A stretch of DNA of 33,503 nucleotides from an uncultured Lachnospiraceae bacterium (GCA_947176965.1 CAMWSU010000023.1:1-33503), one strand, 5' to 3'; numbered from the stretch's first letter, positions 17,255 through 25,358 are shown. Numbers and translations are program-made. Notes: generated from the letters alone by a model not told the origin.

Positions 17255-18397
17255 TCATCCAAGCGCTTTCTCATATTGCCGATACATAAATTGTCCATAT
17301 TCTTTCGGTGAATGCTCTCTACGTATTCTTTTCAGACTGTTGATTCCCTTACGCTCAATCTCGTCCGGTTGTTCTAAAATTTCTTCAAATATTTTCATCA
17401 ATTCAATCCGGTTGTTTTCCTGCTTTTCCTTCCCGGTCATATGCCCGTCAATATGGAACATATATCCGCAGGCATCATTGTTTATCTCCGGGAAGGCACG
17501 GATATCGCTTGTCACAACCGGCATACCGCATGCCTGAAATTCCAAACAGGCATAGCCATAGGTATCTCCGTAGGAAGGCAGCAGCCCGACATGAGACTGC
17601 CTGCAAATCCGCAGTACCTGCCTGTTTGCCAGTTTATTATAGACCGTAATCCAGTCGCGGTTTTCTGCTATCAGTCTCCTGCATTGTCTGTAATCTTCTT
17701 TTGTGTATTGCGGTTCCTGCTGCGGCACCTCATAAAAATCGCTGATGATCGTTAAATGAATTGCGTACTCTTTTCGTAATTTGGAAAGAACTTCTACGGC
17801 CTCCTTGCCGCCCTTATACCAAAATCCTGAACCGACAAGCACAAAATCAATGCGATCTTGTATTACTTGGTTTTTGGCTATGATATCTTCTTTCGATACC
17901 AGTTCCTTTTGCGGTGGATGGATAACCTGTGTCTTTTTCATGATTTCTTCATAATACTCGCCCGCATTATTTTGGAGATAGCGCTTTTCAATCTCATATG
18001 CCGATCGGGAAATCGGAAAGAGACCTTTGCAGTTCTCATGTGCCATCAGGGATGCATTCTGCTTCATCAACCATTTGCCAAGTCCCCGGTCAGAATCTAT
18101 GTTCAAGATGCGCGGCAGCATGGTCTCATAAGAGGAAAACCATGGGAGCTTTGTCTGGCATACACCATTAAAGCAATGGATTAGGTCACATTTGGGCATT
18201 GTTAACGGGTGATAAAAAAAATCCTTGCGATATGACAACCATTTCCATTTATTCTGTATTTGATGAGCGGTCAGTTTTAAGATAATGTCGTCCTGATCCC
18301 TGCTAAGCGGGACATAGGAGACCCGGTTCCGGAGCTCATCATTCACGATCAGTCGCTTTTCTGCATATGTTTGTTTCCAGTATCCTGTCGTTATCAT
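17255..18397 (-). CDS. Glycosyltransferase family 4
   Basis: A 380-residue GT-B enzyme. The N-terminal half is divergent (MITTGYWKQTYAEKRLIVND). The C-terminal donor domain shows IDFVLVGSGFWYKGGKEAVE, LLPSYGDTYGYACLEFQACG and MPVVTSDIRAFPEIN, placing the conserved second Glu of the E-x7-E motif in CLEF while the first position is Asp (GDTYG). The ATG at 18397 follows AAGGAGAACG, a strong site, 24 bp after the first gene of the operon. The stop is followed immediately by the glycosyltransferase fragment at 17051-17242. Substrate unknown. Confidence 0.83.
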   Translation of the reverse strand: MITTGYWKQTYAEKRLIVNDELRNRVSYVPLSRDQDDIILKLTAHQIQNKWKWLSYRKDFFYHPLTMPKCDLIHCFNGVCQTKLPWFSSYETMLPRILNIDSDRGLGKWLMKQNASLMAHENCKGLFPISRSAYEIEKRYLQNNAGEYYEEIMKKTQVIHPPQKELVSKEDIIAKNQVIQDRIDFVLVGSGFWYKGGKEAVEVLSKLRKEYAIHLTIISDFYEVPQQEPQYTKEDYRQCRRLIAENRDWITVYNKLANRQVLRICRQSHVGLLPSYGDTYGYACLEFQACGMPVVTSDIRAFPEINNDACGYMFHIDGHMTGKEKQENNRIELMKIFEEILEQPDEIERKGINSLKRIRREHSPKEYGQFMYRQYEKALG

Positions 18398-18421
18398 TCA
18401 ACGTTCTCCTTGCTATTGCCA

Positions 18422-19360
18422 TTAAAATCCCATCCGCATGAACCGTTCTATTCTTTTTATATCCAAACTGCTGACATAGGAGTTTTTCTTGTATTCTGTA
18501 TTTTTCAGCGCACCTCTGAAATAAAGAGAGACATAGACCCTGTCAGCAAGGCGCATCCGCTGCAGCTTTTCTGCTTGTATCAGGATATGCTTGACAAGGT
18601 TATATTCCAGTTCCTTTTCAAAACGCGGAATGATATTCTTATTACGATAAAAGCTGCTGACACAACCGACCGAACGTACGGCATCCACGACCTTTCTGCT
18701 GCATGCTGATGAGATGCTGCCCGATGGGTGTTCCACATGTGCATACAGGACATCTTTGATATACTGTATGCTTTTACAGAACGGGAGGAATTTCAGATAG
18801 AAGTTCAGATCCTGATGAATCCTCACATTGCTCCAGCCGATCCCGTTTTCCTGCACGACCGTACGGCGGTAAATTTTATTTCCGGGAAAGGAATCCCAAA
18901 AGAATGCTGCATGAATATCGCCTGTTAATTCATCTTTGAATACAGGAACCCGCACCCTGCCCCGGCCTTTTTCATCCACAAATTTCATATTGCCGATGAT
19001 CAGATCCGCATCCGTTTGTCTTAATACATTCAGCAGACGGGTAAGTGCATGCTCCCCAAGGATGTCATCTGCGTCAAAAAACCACAGATATTTTCCCTTT
19101 GCACGGTGCAGACCGGCGTTTCTTGCATAAGGGGCACCGTGGTTGCTCTGGTCGATTACGGTTGCATTTGGTATGTCCCTGCTGTAGTTCCGGAGTACCT
19201 TCAGGCTGTTATCCGTCGAACCGTCATTAATAAGGATGACCTCGAGGCGCTCGTCCTTCTCGTTTTGGATGCATTCCAGCAGCGGCCGGAGTGCGTCCTG
19301 CGCATTATAAACAGGGATGATCATGGACAGCAAATAGGGGCTTCCGCTTTCTTTGTGCAT
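18422..19360 (-). CDS. Glycosyltransferase family 2, first gene of the left operon
   Basis: A 312-residue GT-A enzyme with LLSMIIPVYNAQDALRPLL, ILINDGSTDNS, GAPYARNAGLHRAKG and the DxD-type metal site in WFFDADDILGE. The start ATG at 19360 follows AGGAAGG. It lies only 31 bp beyond the left recombination site, so its mRNA leader would cross that site. As the first gene downstream of the promoter in the invertible segment, its transcription depends on segment orientation, together with all following genes on this strand. Donor and linkage cannot be assigned. Confidence 0.87.
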   Translation of the reverse strand: MHKESGSPYLLSMIIPVYNAQDALRPLLECIQNEKDERLEVILINDGSTDNSLKVLRNYSRDIPNATVIDQSNHGAPYARNAGLHRAKGKYLWFFDADDILGEHALTRLLNVLRQTDADLIIGNMKFVDEKGRGRVRVPVFKDELTGDIHAAFFWDSFPGNKIYRRTVVQENGIGWSNVRIHQDLNFYLKFLPFCKSIQYIKDVLYAHVEHPSGSISSACSRKVVDAVRSVGCVSSFYRNKNIIPRFEKELEYNLVKHILIQAEKLQRMRLADRVYVSLYFRGALKNTEYKKNSYVSSLDIKRIERFMRMGF

Positions 19361-19391
19361 CTTGTACCTTCCTGTACAGTCTGTTTACGCA

Positions 19392-19419
19392 TTTTCCTAA
19401 AGTTATTATCTTTAGGAAT
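19392..19419. repeat. Left inverted repeat / recombination site
   Basis: A 28-bp sequence identical to the reverse complement of 20802-20829. Inside it, 9-bp arms TTCCTAAAG (19394-19402) and CTTTAGGAA (19410-19418) are perfect inverted copies around a 7-bp spacer TTATTAT (19403-19409). This arm-spacer-arm form is that of tyrosine-recombinase core sites. The spacer is asymmetric, so the site has direction, and the two sites face each other, which specifies inversion rather than excision. The homology stops at once on both sides. Confidence 0.9.
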
Positions 19420-19432
19420 GAACTCTTTACAC

Positions 19433-19461
19433 ATTATACATCATATATCGACTACTTTCAC
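19433..19461 (-). promoter_or_regulatory. Outward promoter inside the invertible segment (reads left)
   Basis: On the minus strand there is a perfect TATAAT (19433-19438), a 17-bp spacer and a -35-like GTGAAA (19456-19461, four of six to consensus). An A-rich tract upstream (about 19462-19494) could act as an UP element. The predicted start is near 19426, just inside the left repeat, so the transcript would run through the site into the GT2 at 19360. This is the best sigma-A-type promoter seen near the switch. Confidence 0.72.
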
Positions 19462-19510
19462 TCGCTTTTTAAGATTTTTTCTTATTTTTTGAGAATGACC
19501 ATTAATTTCC

Positions 19511-19550
19511 ATATATAAAAGAGTTCCCCTGAGGACTTTCAAGGGAACTC
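19511..19550 (-). terminator. Rho-independent terminator downstream of the recombinase
   Basis: The stem GAGTTCCC / GGGAACTC (19521-19528 with 19543-19550) can be extended by three inner pairs after a mismatch. On the minus strand it is followed by TTTTATATAT. It would stop recombinase transcription before the outward promoter at 19433-19461, insulating the left operon from read-through. The T-run is short, so termination may be partial. Confidence 0.6.
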
Positions 19551-19571
19551 CAAAATGTAACAATTATGGCG

Positions 19572-19646
19572 TTAGGTTATAAAGGCCTTTTGTTCAAAAT
19601 TCTGTATATTTTCTGCTTTTGCTGCCAGTTTTCTTAGTTGTCTCAC
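19572..19646 (-). CDS. Possible 24-residue small protein
   Basis: A GTG at 19646, six bases after a near-perfect AGGAGG, opens a 24-codon frame ending in TAA at 19572. It starts MRQLRKLAAKAENIQNFEQ, a basic and helical-looking peptide without signal sequence or cysteine. It lies 97 bp after the recombinase stop codon and just before the terminator, in the same direction, so it could share the recombinase transcript. Its role is not recognised; a recombination accessory factor is conceivable but unsupported. The strong ribosome binding site is the main reason for listing it. Confidence 0.35.
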   Translation of the reverse strand: MRQLRKLAAKAENIQNFEQKAFIT

Positions 19647-19743
19647 TCGTTTCCTCCTGTTCCCATAGCGCACGAAAACAGAAAACCAAAAGACAAAACC
19701 CTCTTACCTATCATTCAGTGCACTATGCTTTGTTGGTTCGTTA

Positions 19744-20718
19744 CTACGTCTGCTTCTGGTCTTTTTCGGCGTCTGCTAACAGTTCCACACATTTCCTTTT
19801 TTGTGCAAGCTGCGGATGGACATACAGATGCAATGTCGTTGTAACGGATCGATGCCCGAGAAGCTCACTGACAATCTTATAGTCTGCACCATGCTCGATC
19901 AGGCGCGTTGCAAAAGTGTGCCGGAGTGCATGAAAGCGGATAGCCGAAATGCCTACATGTTTTAGAATCTTCTTATAATAGTTCTCATAACTCCTCGGTT
20001 CGATATACTGTGCAGAACAGGTTAGCAGATAATCATCCGCACAAACCCTGTTTTGTTTATAAAAGCAATTCAAAAACTCTGCTAAGTCCATGTTGAGCGG
20101 AATACTACGAACAGAGGCATGAGATTTGGGGGATGTCACCGTGACATAAGAAACATTCTGATTGTTTTGATTTTTGATATAAATACGCTGCAAAGTATAT
20201 TGAACATGAATCAAGCGTTCCTCAAGATTAATATTTTCCCATTTCAGGGCACAGATTTCTCCAATCCGCATGCCCGTATACAGTGCGATCAATATTCCCA
20301 AACTGCGGGGGTCACTATGGCGGAAAAGATACGCTGACAACAGTTCGAAATCATTATCCGATAAGACGGTTACGCTTTTCTTGGCGCGTGAAGACGGAAA
20401 AGACACCTTAAAATCGGAACTGTCAATCTTCTTCTGTCGATGCGCCTTACGAAGTGATTCTTTCAGCACATTCCAAACATCATGTACCGTCTTTTCTGAA
20501 AGACCGCCTCTGTGCCGCTTGCTCCCGTTCGAAAGCAGATAAAGTGTAAATTCCTGTAAACACTGCTCATCTAATTCCCACAGCTGTTTCTTGCCAAGCA
20601 GCGGAATGATGTAGTTATGTATAAGAGCCGAGTAGTTTCCGTAAGTTGATTCTTTAATAAACGGTCTGTGATTCTCTAACCATAAAATCATCCATTCTTC
20701 CAATGTCATTTGCTTCAT
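19744..20718 (-). CDS. Tyrosine recombinase (probable DNA invertase)
   Basis: A 324-residue phage-integrase-family recombinase. Residues 1-105 form a SAM-like core-binding domain ([20 protein letters not shown]). The catalytic set is complete: Arg151 in [11 protein letters not shown], Lys198 in SPKSHAS, His263-x-x-Arg266 in [12 protein letters not shown], His289 in [10 protein letters not shown], and nucleophile Tyr299 in LHLYVHP. The ATG at 20718 follows GGAGG by about nine bases. It lies wholly inside the segment bounded by the inverted repeats, with no excisionase, phage or transfer genes beside it, so site-specific inversion of its own segment is the likely role. A weak CATAAT -10 (20768-20773) lies upstream with no good -35. 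Confidence 0.93.
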   Translation of the reverse strand: MKQMTLEEWMILWLENHRPFIKESTYGNYSALIHNYIIPLLGKKQLWELDEQCLQEFTLYLLSNGSKRHRGGLSEKTVHDVWNVLKESLRKAHRQKKIDSSDFKVSFPSSRAKKSVTVLSDNDFELLSAYLFRHSDPRSLGILIALYTGMRIGEICALKWENINLEERLIHVQYTLQRIYIKNQNNQNVSYVTVTSPKSHASVRSIPLNMDLAEFLNCFYKQNRVCADDYLLTCSAQYIEPRSYENYYKKILKHVGISAIRFHALRHTFATRLIEHGADYKIVSELLGHRSVTTTLHLYVHPQLAQKRKCVELLADAEKDQKQT

Positions 20719-20801
20719 CCTATATATCCTCCATATTCGTTTTTATTCCCAATCCCTGGGGTGTTTGATTATGAGTACTGCTCGAAAAACTATTTCGGAC
20801 T
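20719..20801. other. Right inner edge of the invertible segment, no clear outward promoter
   Basis: These 83 bp between the recombinase start and the right repeat hold the recombinase ribosome binding site (GGAGG) and a weak -10 (CATAAT, minus strand). Reading rightward, the best pair is TTGATT (20765-20770) with AACTAT after 17 bp, only three of six at -10. The edge therefore differs sharply from the left inner edge, which carries TATAAT. Confidence 0.55.
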
Positions 20802-20829
20802 ATTCCTAAAGATAATAACTTTAGGAAAA
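20802..20829. repeat. Right inverted repeat / recombination site
   Basis: Exact reverse complement of 19392-19419. The arms are TTCCTAAAG (20803-20811) and CTTTAGGAA (20819-20827), with spacer ATAATAA (20812-20818). The right operon start codon is only 23 bp beyond it. Reading outward, both sites contain GATAAT, which could serve as a weak -10, but no suitable -35 is placed for it on the right side. Confidence 0.9.
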
Positions 20830-20852
20830 ATTTCTGTCCGGGGGATGTGCCG

Positions 20853-22040
20853 ATGACGATATGTGAAAAACCGATTTCCTATCATCAGCTCATGCGCATG
20901 ATACGGGATGAACAGCAATCCGGAAAAGGAATCGATTTCCTTGCGGTGGCAATGACGTCGTGGCATGTCATGGGTGTTTTGTCCGTACTGCTCCGGTTAT
21001 ATGACACAAAAAAAATAACAAAGGGCATCATTGTTATCGAGCGCTATTACGAACTCGGATGGGCAGTTTCCGAGGAGCTGTTTTCCCTCTTAAATGACAG
21101 GGATATTCAGGTTGTGCGACTGATGGATCTGCCAAAGCTTTCTCAAAAAGATTTCCTGCATTGGGCGGCAGGCACACCGAAAAAGCGGACGGGTAATGAA
21201 TGTTACTGTATCGTCCCGCAGGTTCCGATGCCGCTGATTGCCCGCGATCTGGAAAAGCTTTTTTCAAAGCGGGGGGTTGTCCATGTCATTATTGACGAAG
21301 GGCTCGGTACTTATACGCGTTCTGTATGGGGATTCGTACATTTATGCACCGGCGACCTGCGCAACTGGGGCGAGCGCTTCAATGTGGCCGCAGAATGGAC
21401 GCAGCGCTATGCTGCCAAAGCCGTGCTGTCCTGTGCGCACCGTCTGATCGACTGCAACCTGTTTCGCAGGCTGCCCTTACACATCCGGATCAATGCACCT
21501 GCCATATCAGCATACCGCAGGATGTACCGCGCTATGGGAGCAGGGATTGATTTTTCGCAATATGCCCATTACGAAAACGCAATCATCATCAGCGGGCAGG
21601 CATATACAAGCAGCGGTGTCATGTATAAGAACGAGGACATTGCTGCCCTGCGGGAAATATGCGCTCATTGCAGGGCAAAGGGGATTCCGGTCATCATTAA
21701 ACCGCATCCGCGCGAGATGCACCGGGAACGGTATCAGCCATTGCTTGACATGGGATGTCTTTTAGAGCTTAACCAACAGTATCCGATGGAGCTCATTTTG
21801 GCGAACTTAAAAGAGAAGCCGTTAGGAATCGTCGGGATGACCAGTACGCCGCTGATCACTGCAAAACTGTTTTGGGACATACCGACTTACTCCATTGCAG
21901 GATTGCTGCGCCCTCAAAATATGCGGAAGGATCTTCGGAAGGAAATGGACAGTTTCCGGCGGAAATTTCGAAAATATGTGAAGATGATAAAGGAACCCGC
22001 GGAAGCAGCGGGCTATCGGCGGCATGGAGGATTTGTATAG
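20853..22040 (+). CDS. Polysialyltransferase/GT52-like glycosyltransferase, first gene of the right operon
   Basis: A 395-residue protein resembling bacterial polysialyltransferase-type GT-B enzymes. The most telling part is IPVIIKPHPREMHRERYQPLL followed by a Ser/Thr-rich GIVGMTSTPLITAKL; VHVIIDEGLGTYTRSVWG lies in the N-terminal half. Members of this group include sialyl- and other acidic-sugar transferases, but no sialic acid synthesis genes are seen here, so the donor remains open. The ATG at 20853 follows GGGGG; a GTG two codons earlier is possible. The start lies 23 bp past the right repeat, with no promoter of its own in between, so expression should require the segment to be inverted. 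The family assignment is tentative. Confidence 0.6.
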   Translation: MTICEKPISYHQLMRMIRDEQQSGKGIDFLAVAMTSWHVMGVLSVLLRLYDTKKITKGIIVIERYYELGWAVSEELFSLLNDRDIQVVRLMDLPKLSQKDFLHWAAGTPKKRTGNECYCIVPQVPMPLIARDLEKLFSKRGVVHVIIDEGLGTYTRSVWGFVHLCTGDLRNWGERFNVAAEWTQRYAAKAVLSCAHRLIDCNLFRRLPLHIRINAPAISAYRRMYRAMGAGIDFSQYAHYENAIIISGQAYTSSGVMYKNEDIAALREICAHCRAKGIPVIIKPHPREMHRERYQPLLDMGCLLELNQQYPMELILANLKEKPLGIVGMTSTPLITAKLFWDIPTYSIAGLLRPQNMRKDLRKEMDSFRRKFRKYVKMIKEPAEAAGYRRHGGFV

Positions 22041-22041
22041 A

Positions 22042-24018
22042 ATGAACGCAGAAGCACCTGTCAAAATTTCGGTCATCATGCCGGTATATAACCGAGCGCA
22101 GACGCTGCCCAAAGCAGTCCGCAGCGTACTCAGCCAGACACTGCATGAAATAGAGCTTTTATGCATCAATGACGGTTCCACGGACGATACGGTCATGGTG
22201 CTCAAAGAGTTAGCCCAAAAGGATCCGCGCATCAAGGTTCTCTCGCAAAGAAACGCAGGTGCAGGTCCGGCAAGGAACTACGGTCTGAAAAGAGCAAAAG
22301 GAGAGTTTGTCGCTTTTTTGGATTCGGACGACTGGTATGCTTCGGATGATGTGCTGGCAAAATTATATGAGAAAGCCATTGAACATCATGTACGGATCTG
22401 TCTCGGCGGGAGCAGATGTGCAAAACGCGGAACACTCCAGCCGCTGGAAGGACCCGGAAAAATATTTTTTACGAAAGAAGCTTTGATCTCCTATCAGGAC
22501 TATCAGTTTACGCACGGGTACTGGAGAGGGATTTATGAACGGCGTATGCTGATGGATAACGAGATCCGCTTTCCGGCATATCGGCGATATCAGGATCCTC
22601 CTTTCTTTGTCCGCGCGATGATCTGTGCGGAGCGCTTTTATGCGTTGCCCAAAATCGTGCTTATTTACGATGAGAGCTGCCATTATCAAAAGATCAACTG
22701 GAATGAACAAAAGATCACCGATTTACTGAGAGGCATACGTGATATTCTCCGCATGGCAGAAGAACACTCTTATATTCGGCTGCAAAAAGATTTCATTGAG
22801 AGAATCCGGCGCGGAGACTGGGCAGAGATCTTTTCCAAAAATCTGCATCGGGGCTGGTCCGATGCAAAAAACATCATGCAGGAGGCAAATGAATATTTCT
22901 TGCCGGAAGCCATGCGGCAGTGGGGACTTCCGGAAGGCGAAAAACCTTTTGACAAATTGCTTCGCAGCGTGTTTGGATGCAGCACGCATGCACGAAAGCG
23001 TCCGATCGCATTTTACCCATTTGGCCATGAGGATGAAAAAAACTGCTATATCAAAAGCATAAAAAGCATCCTATCTGAAAGTGGTTGTCTGCAGCCCTTT
23101 GTACACGGTGTTAAGACGATACCTGCTATGCTTAAGAGCCGCTGCATCTTTTTGAACTGGTTTGAAAACAAGCTGACAACCGCGGATAAATTTACGCTGC
23201 TGCTGGCAAGAGTGCTGCGGAAAAAAATCATCTGGACATTCCACAACGTACTGCCGCACGGCGGGGAAAACGAAGAGGGTAAGAAAAATCTTTATTTTAT
23301 GTGCCGTGTTTCCACCGACATTATCCTGTTATCGCGCGCAAGCAAGGCAGAGCTTTCCCGTCTTGCGGGCGGCAGCTCGAGGGTTTTGAAAAAAGCAGTC
23401 TACATCCCTCATATCAATTATTGTAACGATTATCTGCCGGGAACACGGAGCGCGGCAGAACCTCCGAAAGGCACCTTTGTATTTTTATATTTCGGCAATA
23501 TCCGTCCATATAAGAACCTGGAAATGCTTATCCGTACATTCCATGATCTTGGAGACAGAAATGCGATACTGGTCATTGCGGGAAACCCGATGGATGCACA
23601 GTATGCCAAAAAGGTCAGGGCATTGTGTGCCGGAAATGAGCGCATCTGCCTGGATTTTCAATACATCCCCGACAGCAGGGTCTTTGACTATATGCAGACA
23701 GCAGATGTCGTGGTATTGCCGTATGACAAACGGAGCAGCCTGAATTCCGGTGCGATGATCGCAGCATTTTCCTGTAAGAAGTCCGTGATCGTTCCGGACA
23801 TTGCCATGGCAAGGGACTATCAGGAAAAAGAATATGTATATCAATACCATTACCATAGTTCCGAAGAGCATGAAGCAGCGCTGAAAGATGCCATGCTGAG
23901 GGCATACGAAGCGGGAAGAGACAAGAACCATGCCCTTGGAGAAGCCGCGTATCAGGATGTCATGCTTTTTAACAGCAAGGCAGTGATACAAAAAAAATTG
24001 CAAACACTGTTGCCATAA
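22042..24018 (+). CDS. Bifunctional glycosyltransferase: GT2 domain fused to a GT-B domain
   Basis: A 658-residue fusion. Residues 8-310 are a GT2 domain with ISVIMPVYNRAQTLPKAV, LCINDGSTDDTV, GAGPARNYGLKRAKG and the DxD-like FLDSDDWYAS. From about residue 320 (RKRPIAFYPFGHEDEKN) to the end runs a GT-B domain that matches the separate left-arm protein at 15080-16108, including FLYFGNIRPYKNLEMLIRTF and VVLPYDKRSSLNSGAMIAAF. The protein probably adds two sugars in succession. The ATG at 22042 was chosen because GGAGG lies 10 to 11 bases upstream and the preceding gene ends at 22040; an ATG at 22024 would overlap that gene and has no site. No membrane segment is seen. Confidence 0.85.
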   Translation: MNAEAPVKISVIMPVYNRAQTLPKAVRSVLSQTLHEIELLCINDGSTDDTVMVLKELAQKDPRIKVLSQRNAGAGPARNYGLKRAKGEFVAFLDSDDWYASDDVLAKLYEKAIEHHVRICLGGSRCAKRGTLQPLEGPGKIFFTKEALISYQDYQFTHGYWRGIYERRMLMDNEIRFPAYRRYQDPPFFVRAMICAERFYALPKIVLIYDESCHYQKINWNEQKITDLLRGIRDILRMAEEHSYIRLQKDFIERIRRGDWAEIFSKNLHRGWSDAKNIMQEANEYFLPEAMRQWGLPEGEKPFDKLLRSVFGCSTHARKRPIAFYPFGHEDEKNCYIKSIKSILSESGCLQPFVHGVKTIPAMLKSRCIFLNWFENKLTTADKFTLLLARVLRKKIIWTFHNVLPHGGENEEGKKNLYFMCRVSTDIILLSRASKAELSRLAGGSSRVLKKAVYIPHINYCNDYLPGTRSAAEPPKGTFVFLYFGNIRPYKNLEMLIRTFHDLGDRNAILVIAGNPMDAQYAKKVRALCAGNERICLDFQYIPDSRVFDYMQTADVVVLPYDKRSSLNSGAMIAAFSCKKSVIVPDIAMARDYQEKEYVYQYHYHSSEEHEAALKDAMLRAYEAGRDKNHALGEAAYQDVMLFNSKAVIQKKLQTLLP

Positions 24019-24029
24019 GGAGAGGTTCT

Positions 24030-25358
24030 ATGAATATCGGATTAAGCGGACATGCGCTGATCAGCTCCAGACATAGCGGCATTGCCAATTATACATTAAG
24101 CCTATACAAGGAATTGTTCTGTATTGACTCTGATGACCGCTTTTTCTTATTCAATTTATCGAACGAGCCGTTAAAAGAACAATATTTTTCTGATTTCGAG
24201 AATGTGATCGAATATCGGGTCGGAACACGATTAGCAAAAAATAAGGATTATTATACCACGCATAAAGAGGCATTTGAACAATCCATAAAAAGATTTCTTC
24301 GTACATATGAAATAGATATTTTCTATATTCCGTCTCCGATTGACCGCACCCTGCCGCCATATGACAGGACCTATTTCGGAAATGTGCCGGTCGTGGCGAC
24401 CATACATGACGTGATCCCCGCCCTGTTCGAGCAGCAGGAATTATTTGAACGTGACGGGGCGAAGGGGTGTCTGGAATACTATAAACGCCTGCTGGCGACA
24501 AGGCATATGAACCGCCTGCTGGCAATTTCGGCGACGACAAAAAGAGATTATATAAAACTGATGCGTGTTTCTGCTCGGAAAATCGTTCTTGTTTATGAAT
24601 CTGTTTACCAGAAATATCAAAAAAAGAATGTCGAAGAACGCACAAAACAGGAACTCCGGAAAAAATATGCTATCAGAGAACATTTACTGCTTTATGTCGG
24701 CGGAGATGCATGGCGAAAAAACGCAGCGTGTCTGATGGAAGCACTTGCACTCGTTCCGCCCAATATCCGACAAAATGCAACACTGCTCTTTGTCGGTAAG
24801 ACCTCAAAAACAACAGAACGGCGCTGGAAAAAAATGATAGAAGAAAACGGACTATATGACCATGCAAAAATAACCGGATTTCTCCCCTATGATGAGTTAA
24901 CTGATCTCTATAACATGGCGGATTGGATGGTATTTCCTTCCGTTTACGAGGGGTTTGGCATGCCTGTCGTAGAAGCATGGAAATGCGACGTCCCGGTTAT
25001 GACATCGAACAATTCCAGCCTTGGTGAAATAGGAAAAAATGCAGCAGTCCTTGTGAACCCCTTTTCAAAAGAGGATATTGCGCGGGGATTAACTGAAATC
25101 CTGACCATGAGTGATGACAAACGAAAACAATACATTTCAAACGGCCGGCGGCGGGCGACGCATTTTGAAGGCGAGCCGATCGCCCGGAAAATTCTACAGC
25201 TTCTCCATGAAGAAGCGCACAAAAGCGATAAAAAGAAAACATGCTGCATGTTCTTTCGTCGGCTGTCCGGAAAGATGGATGAGCTATACTGCCGGTTTTA
25301 CACATGGTATGCTAAGTGGCGCTGCGGCAAAAAACGCGATAATTTATCCATGCGCTGA
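24030..25358 (+). CDS. Glycosyltransferase family 4
   Basis: A 442-residue GT4 enzyme. It begins MNIGLSGHALISSRHSGIANYT, with the glycine-rich acceptor loop, and contains VATIHDVIPALFEQQE, LLYVGGDAWRKNAACLMEAL and a complete E-x7-E in EGFGMPVVEAWKCDVPVMTS. This pattern is shared with mannosyl- and rhamnosyltransferases such as the WbpY/WbpX group, though donor assignment by eye is not safe. About 60 extra residues at the C-terminus (HKSDKKKTCCMFFRRLSG onward) are basic and cysteine-containing and may aid membrane association. It starts 11 bp after the fusion gene, with AGGAGAGG upstream. Confidence 0.85.
   Translation: MNIGLSGHALISSRHSGIANYTLSLYKELFCIDSDDRFFLFNLSNEPLKEQYFSDFENVIEYRVGTRLAKNKDYYTTHKEAFEQSIKRFLRTYEIDIFYIPSPIDRTLPPYDRTYFGNVPVVATIHDVIPALFEQQELFERDGAKGCLEYYKRLLATRHMNRLLAISATTKRDYIKLMRVSARKIVLVYESVYQKYQKKNVEERTKQELRKKYAIREHLLLYVGGDAWRKNAACLMEALALVPPNIRQNATLLFVGKTSKTTERRWKKMIEENGLYDHAKITGFLPYDELTDLYNMADWMVFPSVYEGFGMPVVEAWKCDVPVMTSNNSSLGEIGKNAAVLVNPFSKEDIARGLTEILTMSDDKRKQYISNGRRRATHFEGEPIARKILQLLHEEAHKSDKKKTCCMFFRRLSGKMDELYCRFYTWYAKWRCGKKRDNLSMR

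Larger units (their letters stand above)
19392..20829. mobile_element. Invertible DNA segment (recombinase-borne promoter switch)
   Basis: A 1,438-bp segment bounded by perfect 28-bp inverted repeats, holding a tyrosine recombinase gene, a possible small ORF, a terminator and an outward promoter at its left edge. Both flanking genes begin within about 31 bp of the repeats and point away. This matches the logic of known invertible switches such as Hin in Salmonella, where the recombinase lies in the segment and the promoter reads out of one end, but with a tyrosine rather than a serine recombinase. The segment carries no phage, transfer or other mobile-element genes. Inversion itself is predicted, not observed. 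Confidence 0.85.

Noticed and set aside
19621-19882. Plus-strand open frames across the recombinase 3' end
   Set aside because: They overlap the conserved tyrosine-nucleophile region of the recombinase on the other strand and have no ribosome binding site.
19744-20718. Recombinase as part of a prophage or integrative element
   Set aside because: No phage, excisionase, relaxase or attachment-site duplication was seen. The flanking repeats are inverted, which specifies inversion and not excision.
20765-20793. Rightward promoter TTGATT with AACTAT
   Set aside because: The -10 matches only three of six bases, and the nearby GATAAT within the repeat has no placed -35.
22024-22041. ATG at 22024 as start of the fusion gene
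   Set aside because: It overlaps the previous gene and lacks a ribosome binding site, while ATG 22042 has GGAGG upstream.
22363-24003. Several 70-170 residue minus-strand frames opposite the fusion gene
   Set aside because: They are antisense to a protein with two complete domains and show no independent signals.
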